From assembly GCF_019175385.1 (NCBI RefSeq), contig NC_083344.1, positions 7,912,965 to 7,976,964 on the forward strand: 64,000 nt of DNA, written 5' to 3'. Every line of letters begins with the position of its first letter. The first letter of the stretch is position 1. The notes below the pieces were generated by a model. The model did not search any database and had not been told where the DNA came from. It saw only the letters and a list, made by a program, of their open reading frames with translations. Made by a program: the position numbers and the translations under genes. This DNA is from Lycium barbarum. Lineage: Eukaryota > Streptophyta > Magnoliopsida > Solanales > Solanaceae. Below, in pieces: positions 58,820 through 64,000 of this stretch.

Positions 58820-59110
58820 TTAGTAGACTTATTTGTCACCATAAGTTAAATCTTCCTTGTAAGTGATGTATAATAGATTGCTTTGATTAGTTTTCTGTGA
58901 GGATCAAGCGGGAGCGCGCCCACACACACACATATATAGTTTTCTTTGACTTTATGTAATTTTACCTATTTAAAAATAGTTATTGTAATTACATTATTTT
59001 ATGAAATACCAAAAATTAAATACCCATGGGGCTTACATCCCGTGCCTCGGGGCTTACACCTCGCCGAAGCATATGTAAAACGCCCCGCCTTTTAAAACAC
59101 TGTTTGGTAC

Positions 59111-59650
59111 AACAAACTTTTTTTCATCGAATGTATTTTCCATGAGAAATATTTAGTTTGAAAAAAAAATTTGAATTAATCGAACCCTAAAGTAAATATT
59201 GGACAATGAATGAAAAATCAAAGGAAGAATCTCTAGTACAAATGCATAGTCTTCTAGAAACTCAAATGTACAATCTTCTATGTTTTGGGGACTATGAACA
59301 AATCCTGCTCCAAAGGCCTTGTGTTTTGGGCAGGGACATAATGGTTTCAAATAGTTCCAAAATAATTCTTGGCACAAGTTTTGATTCTTCCAAATTGGAT
59401 GTTTGCCTAATTCTTAATTCCATCAAAATTTTAGCTCCGTGTTGGACCAAATTGGATTTACTAGGTTGAACTAATCAAGACTGGCTAGCTTTTCGACACA
59501 ATGAGAAATAAAAAGAGAGGTAACTAATAATGGCGTTATTCGACTAACTTTTGATTTGCCTTAAATTATATTCCATTAGCTTTTAGCTTATTTTAGAAAA
59601 GCCGTGAGGGGTGCAGCAGAGCGGTAGGGAACTTCTTCGACCTATACTAA
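59111..59650. other. Intergenic DNA without a gene
   Basis: Open frames on both strands at 59153-59469 show no recognisable motif and overlap each other. Confidence 0.45.
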
Positions 59651-60280
59651 AAGCCAGTTTAGCCAAGGTTTTGGGAAACGAGTAGTGCTGAACAGAAACT
59701 GTTTTTCTAAAGTAAAAAAGGTACTCCCTCCGTTTTATAATAAGTGTCATCTTAATTAAATATTTTTATCTCATAATAAGTGTCATCTTAGGAAATCAAG
59801 ATATAAATTGGCTAGTATTTTCCAATTCTACTCTTAGACAATAAAGTAACATCTAAATGATGATTGAAAAAGTCACATAGTAACTTGGTATTGTTAGATT
59901 CCCAATGTTAAAAGGTTTACTTCTTGTGCATGTTCTAATCAAAAGGTAGAAGTAATTAATTTTTATTATATAGGGGTAATTTAATAAACTTCACATTGCA
60001 TTATTGTTTCTTAATATGCGTGTTTTTGGCTAAAGTGACACTTATTATGGAACGGAGGAAGTATAGTTTTTTCCCAAAAGGCACTTTTGAGAAAATAGTA
60101 TATATTTAGAAGCACCTTTTAAAAACTTGATTAAACCCTAATTGCTGCTCAAAGTTTTTTTTTTTAAAATTAATTGAGCAAACACAAACACTGTCTCACC
60201 AAAAATGCTTTTTCAAAAATCACTTTTTCAAAAATACTTTTCAAAATAAGCTAATTTTATATACTTGGCCAAACAGGCTA
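59651..60280. mobile_element. hAT-like MITE hosting a Stowaway
   Basis: Ends AGCCAGTTTAGCCAAG and, inverted, AGCCTGTTTGGCCAAG. Flanks TACTAAAA/TATAAAAA match at 7 of 8 if the ends are set at GCC/GGC. The Stowaway at 59724-60061 lies inside. The remaining body is ~290 bases with CTTTTTCAAAAATCAC repeats. Confidence 0.55.
59724..60061. mobile_element. Stowaway MITE (Tc1/Mariner type)
   Basis: TIRs CTCCCTCCGTTTTATAATAAGTGTC and, inverted, CTTCCTCCGTTCCATAATAAGTGTC, flanked by TA dinucleotides (59722-59723, 60062-60063). 338 bases, non-coding. Confidence 0.85.
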
Positions 60281-62200
60281 TAAAAAGCTTTAGAAATAGA
60301 GAACCTTTCGATATGGAATGCTTTAACCCTTTCTCTTCTTAATGGGCTTACTCGATGAAAATCTAAATTAGTCAGGTTAATGAATTTTATATACTGAATA
60401 CTTAAAGTTAAAAGAAAACAAAAAGAATTTACTAATTAGAACAAACCCAAGTTCTAACAAATTTTTTTTTTTTTTGGTCACGGAACAAATTTATTTAATA
60501 TTCCCTCTAATCCTTTTTATCCGTCACTTTAGCCAAAAAAAAAAGGGTCCAAAAATATTTGTCACTTTAAAAAAAAATGAGAAGACATTATTGTTTTCTC
60601 AATTTTACCTGTATTATTCCAAGAAGACATATATTCATTAATAGCTCATTTACAAAAGAAATGAGGGTAATTGAGTCAAATATTTATTATACTTAATATT
60701 TCTAATGAGTATTCCAAAATATTGAACTCTAAAAATAAAAATGATACTAGTAGAAAGGAGTAAGGACAGAAGCAGGGAGACATGAGTTAGTGAAACAGAA
60801 TGGGAAAAGAAAAGGAGGCAAATATAGGTTTCGAACAAAGATGAAGGATCAAATGATTAAAAGTTGGTAAATTTAGGTGGCTATAAAGCATGCCTTAATA
60901 ATTATAATTATTAGATGAGGCAACATTTGTCATTTTTGTTCTCACTCTAGTTCCTTGGACGCATGTTTGTGTGCATGTGCCACTACATATTAAGTCTTTA
61001 TCATAATAATTGAGTAAACCCGTTAACAAGCAAAATAAGAGAGTTAAGTTGTACTTCTAGGGGTTGTTTGGTTGATGGTTTTAGAATAATTAATTTCAAC
61101 ATAAAATTTAGCATAAAATAATACAATATTTAGCTGGTCGTATCAGAAAGAATAACTGCTGATAATTGCAGTAATTAGTTGACACTATAAAATAATACAT
61201 GCATTATTAATTCATGCAAAAATTTAAGTATTTTATACGAGATAGAATGTGGAATAAGAATGCTTATACTAGCAATGCAGGGATTAAACTGTTTGAAAAT
61301 AAAAATACCCTTTAAAGTAAGTATTTCATACATAAAATCTATTCACTATTAATCACATATGACATAACAATCTCATTCTTATTAATTCTCCCCAATCATA
61401 TACTATAGTCCTCGTAAAATGAATGTTCAATTAGAAAAAAAAAATGAAATGTTCAGGTATAATCAAACTTTTTTCATTTTTCTTTCTTTTACGGTACCTT
61501 TTTTCACCCAGAAAGAACTTTTAAAGATATATAGTACTTGGATCCAATTTGTTTTGTACTATCATATCCTTGTCAAACTGTAAAGAATATAATCAAGAAA
61601 CGAAATTACTGGCCATGCTAGCAAATTTGAATTTTAAATAATGCCAAGTCTCGATGTTGCCTATTATTTTGGACTGACATAATCATTGGATTTTCTTGTA
61701 AATTCTCTAAGAAACTTCTAAACAATTTTAACAATCTCACTCCAAATATTACTGTTAAAAGTGGATTACAGTATGTAAATTGGAAAAAGAAAAAAGGACA
61801 GAAACAAAAAAGTGACAGCTGTATATCATTCGTCGGTGAAAACTGAAAGGAAAAAATAATTTGGTCTGAAAGTTAACTCTAAAGTCAATGCTTCTCCTGC
61901 TTATTTTGTGTTTATTTTATATTTTACAATTTTGTAAATTTTATTTTTATTTTACTCTTAATAATATGTCTTACATAATATGACACATTGAAGAACATAC
62001 ATTCTTAAAATATAATTTTGGCACGATGTTAATATACTCAATTTGGATTAAACTTATATGCAGTTACACACGACATGATCCTTGATAGGATCGTATTGAG
62101 ATCAAGAATTATGATAGAAAGTTAATAGGTAGTCGGACGCGTATCTTTCCTATCCGGGAGTATTAGTATTTTCTTAAGCTTAGATTTCTATTCCTGCCGT
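60281..62200. other. AT-rich intergenic DNA with degraded MITE ends
   Basis: A possible Stowaway-like pair lies at 60500-60765 (TATTCCCTCTAATCC...AGAAAGGAGTA), and a Tourist-like left end (AGGGGTTGTTTGGTTGATGG) at 61058 has no partner. No gene is seen. Confidence 0.4.
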
Positions 62201-62204
62201 TGTT

Positions 62205-62330
62205 TGGGTCGATCGTGGATCTATCAGAAACAACCTCTCTACCTTCTCGAGATAGGGATAAGGTCACGTACACATTACCCTACCAAACACCACTTTGTGG
62301 GATTTCATTGAGTTTGTTGTTATTGTAAAA
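62205..62330 (+). mobile_element. LINE 3' tail fragment
   Basis: GATCTATCAGAAACAACCTC, CTACCTTCTCGAGATAGGG, ACCACTTTGTGGGATTTC and the GTTTGTTGTTATTG end match the tails at 19.2 and 49.4 kb. Confidence 0.7.
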
Positions 62331-62570
62331 GATTATTTAGTATTTTCTACGAGTTATCAATTCATACTTGCTATAGAAAGTTACCTAACTGATTTTAACT
62401 GACATCATTAGCGTGAACAATCTTTTTCATTGTCGGTCTATAAATATGTCAATTTCTATTTTTAATACTTTTCTCTCTTTTTTAGCATTGTTCACCTCAT
62501 AATTAAAATTTTTTTTAATGTTATTTGTGTATAATTAAAGTCAGTATGCATGTCAATTACGCGTAATTAA

Positions 62571-62853
62571 GTAGGCGTTTGGCATAAAAGCCAAATATTT
62601 TTCACTTTATTTGAAATTTTGAAGTTAAAGTTGAGGACATAATTATGTTTGGTTATAGGCTTTGCAAAGAATATTTGATTGTTTGAATGTACTGAAAGTA
62701 AAAAAAGTGAAAACAAATTTTCAGGTGTTTTTTAAATTTCAAATACAATTTTAAGTTGTATTTGGAATTTCCATGGTCAAACGTTGATTTCCAAATAAAG
62801 CGAAAACATTTTTCAGAAAAAAGTGGATAATTCTTATGGCCAAATGGGTCCTA
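62571..62853. mobile_element. MITE of the (T)TTGGCCATAA type, probable copy 3
   Basis: Left TAGGCGTTTGGCATAAAAG, right, inverted, TAGGACCCATTTGGCCATAAG. The body has TTTGAAATTTTGAAGTTAAA, as in the copies at 29989 and 49878. Confidence 0.55.
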
Positions 62854-64000
62854 AATGATGAGTATGTGTAAGAAGAAATATTTTATATCTTTAGTTCGAT
62901 ATATTACGAGGTATAAATAAATTTTCTTCTTTTTCCGATAAAAAAAAATGTAGCTATACTTTGAGTTTTGTAGTAAATATACAATACACACGTGGAACTA
63001 TATGCGCTAATACATTGCCCCATACAGCTTTTTCACGCGATTTCAGTCAAATAGTATGCGCTAATACAATTGATACATGTCTGATACCCGCCTAATATAA
63101 AGCGGATGAATACAAGTTTGTGCTATGGAATGAAGGACAGAGCTGATACTCACCACCTAATACATTTGTTCCGCCCTATACAACAATTATAATTATGTAC
63201 CTAATTATAATTATGTTTTGTAAATATGCAAGCTACAGTTATATTTTGTAATTACGCACCAAACAATAGCTATTTATGAAAAGTTTTCTAATTCTTACGT
63301 GCGGCTCGAGATCCGCGGGGTCTCTAAATTGGCCCCACCCAGAGTTGATGTCCAAATTTGTCATTGCAAACTGGCCCGTTAATCACGGAAATTTAGAAAA
63401 TGGCCCACAAAGTGCGTTGGATGCTCTATTTCGATTAGTTTTTACTGTTAATAATGTCATCTAGCTGGTGTCCTCTGCCTTTGCTTTTCTCATCACCATG
63501 TGACATGTGTTATTTTGCAGGCAAAAGCAGGTACAAATGCTTTCTACTCTATTGAAATTAAAAGAATATTTTATCCGTTCAAATTTAGGAGACATAGTTT
63601 AATTTAATAGGAAAATTTAAAATGTATAATCTTAAATGTTACGGAATATTTACATGGCTATAAAACATCTCATCAAAAATAAAATGAGAAGTTTAATATT
63701 TTCAGAAATATGTCATTCTAGTTAAAACGGCTAATAAAGAACTAATGTCATATAAACTAAAAAAGAGGGCGTAAGTAAATACTCCTTCGGTCCCAATTTA
63801 GTCGGTTCAGAATATGACATTTTTTCATATTTAGTAATAATTTATCTTTAAATTTTTTATTTTATTCTTAATGAAATGATATATAACTATAAATTTTTTA
63901 TGGATTCACAAGTTTTAGGAGTTTTCTTTTTTCTCTTAAACATAGAATGTGGTCAAACATCTCCACGTAAATTGGAACGAATGCAGTACTGTTATCATTC
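62854..64000. other. Intergenic DNA with a Stowaway-like MITE at ~63781-63990
   Basis: ACTCCTTCGGTCCCAATTTAG and, inverted, ACTGCATTCGTTCCAATTTACG are Stowaway-like ends flanked by TA. Upstream, 62940-63290 carries TGTAGCTATACTTTG and ACAATAGCTATTTATG, possible ends of a small MULE. No gene is seen. Confidence 0.4.

Larger units (their letters stand above)
50960..58856. mobile_element. MULE with C-rich/G-rich inverted arms, inserted in the hAT
   Basis: Flanked by the perfect 9-base repeat TTGTAAGTG (50951-50959 and 58857-58865). The termini GGGGCTTTTAATTAAAGGTGACAAA... and, inverted, GGAAGATTTAACTTATGGTGACAAA... form a ~30-base imperfect TIR. It contains a C-rich left arm, tandem-repeat core and G-rich right arm. 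It was later hit by a hAT (51691-52477) and a solo LTR (56390-58819). Without these it is ~4.7 kb. No transposase domain is recognised. An acidic stretch on the minus strand (54736-55000: EEQSQEVVDTNEESEEEL) may be a captured gene fragment. Confidence 0.75.
50299..59102. mobile_element. hAT-type element, outermost shell of a nested cluster
   Basis: The ends are CAGTGTTTTAAAAGGC and GCCTTTTAAAACACTG (16-base perfect TIR), flanked by the perfect 8-base repeat TTTGGTAC (50291-50298, 59103-59110). Subterminal GC-rich parts (GCCTCGGTGCGGGGC; CGTGCCTCGGGGCTTACACC) are also loosely inverted. Removing the MULE inserted at 50960-58856 leaves ~898 bases with no transposase, so it is non-autonomous. Confidence 0.85.

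Overview
This is plant nuclear DNA, very probably from a Solanaceae species. It has intron-split genes, Solanaceae-type SINE and LINE tails, Tat-lineage Gypsy LTRs, Tourist, Stowaway and hAT MITEs, and a TNT1-like Copia element. I name no species. About 85-90% of the window is transposon-derived or featureless intergenic DNA. One intact host gene is present.

Layout. 1-3948: 3' end of a Tat-lineage Ty3/Gypsy element with two related ANTISENSE reading frames (both broken, each with its own minus-strand TATA box) and a 3' LTR. 4374-9667: Mutator-like element (MULE) with long TIRs and a 10-bp target duplication, carrying a decayed multi-exon plant-mobile-domain (PMD) gene and a ~203-bp AT-rich tandem array. 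10507-11656: small MULE. 11813-14606: Tourist-like MITE split by a 2.4-kb solo LTR. 15.0-19.3 kb: hAT MITE with a 22-C run, SINE, Copia LTR/gag remnant, LINE 3' end.

20.1-29.4 kb: the host gene. It has a TATA box, a 5'-UTR exon, a 2.36-kb first intron holding an expanding ~150-161-bp tandem repeat, and three coding exons encoding a 634-residue protein with a central DCD (Development and Cell Death) domain. Its 4.8-kb second intron holds three SINEs with target duplications and one MITE.

29.4-39.7 kb: intergenic DNA with MITEs, a minus-strand Tat-type solo LTR (31430-32054), a 1-kb MULE (34868-35903), a SINE (~37.2 kb) and a TRIM (38349-38692). 39704-47743: complete-ended Copia element (matching 5-bp target duplication) that lost its reverse-transcriptase core by an in-frame deletion, has three nonsense codons, and is split by a 3.3-kb solo LTR. 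48.5-49.5 kb: LINE fragment.

50299-59102: four insertions nested over three levels. A 0.9-kb hAT carries a MULE with C-rich and G-rich inverted arms and TTGTTGCAAC arrays. Inside the MULE sit a second hAT and a 2.4-kb solo LTR. Every boundary has a recognisable target duplication. 59.1-64 kb: MITEs, a LINE tail and empty AT-rich DNA.

The most unusual content is the duplicated antisense genes in the Tat element, the PMD gene inside a MULE, the RT-less Copia, the strand-asymmetric MULE arms, and three members of one large-LTR family that are all solo and all inserted in other transposons.
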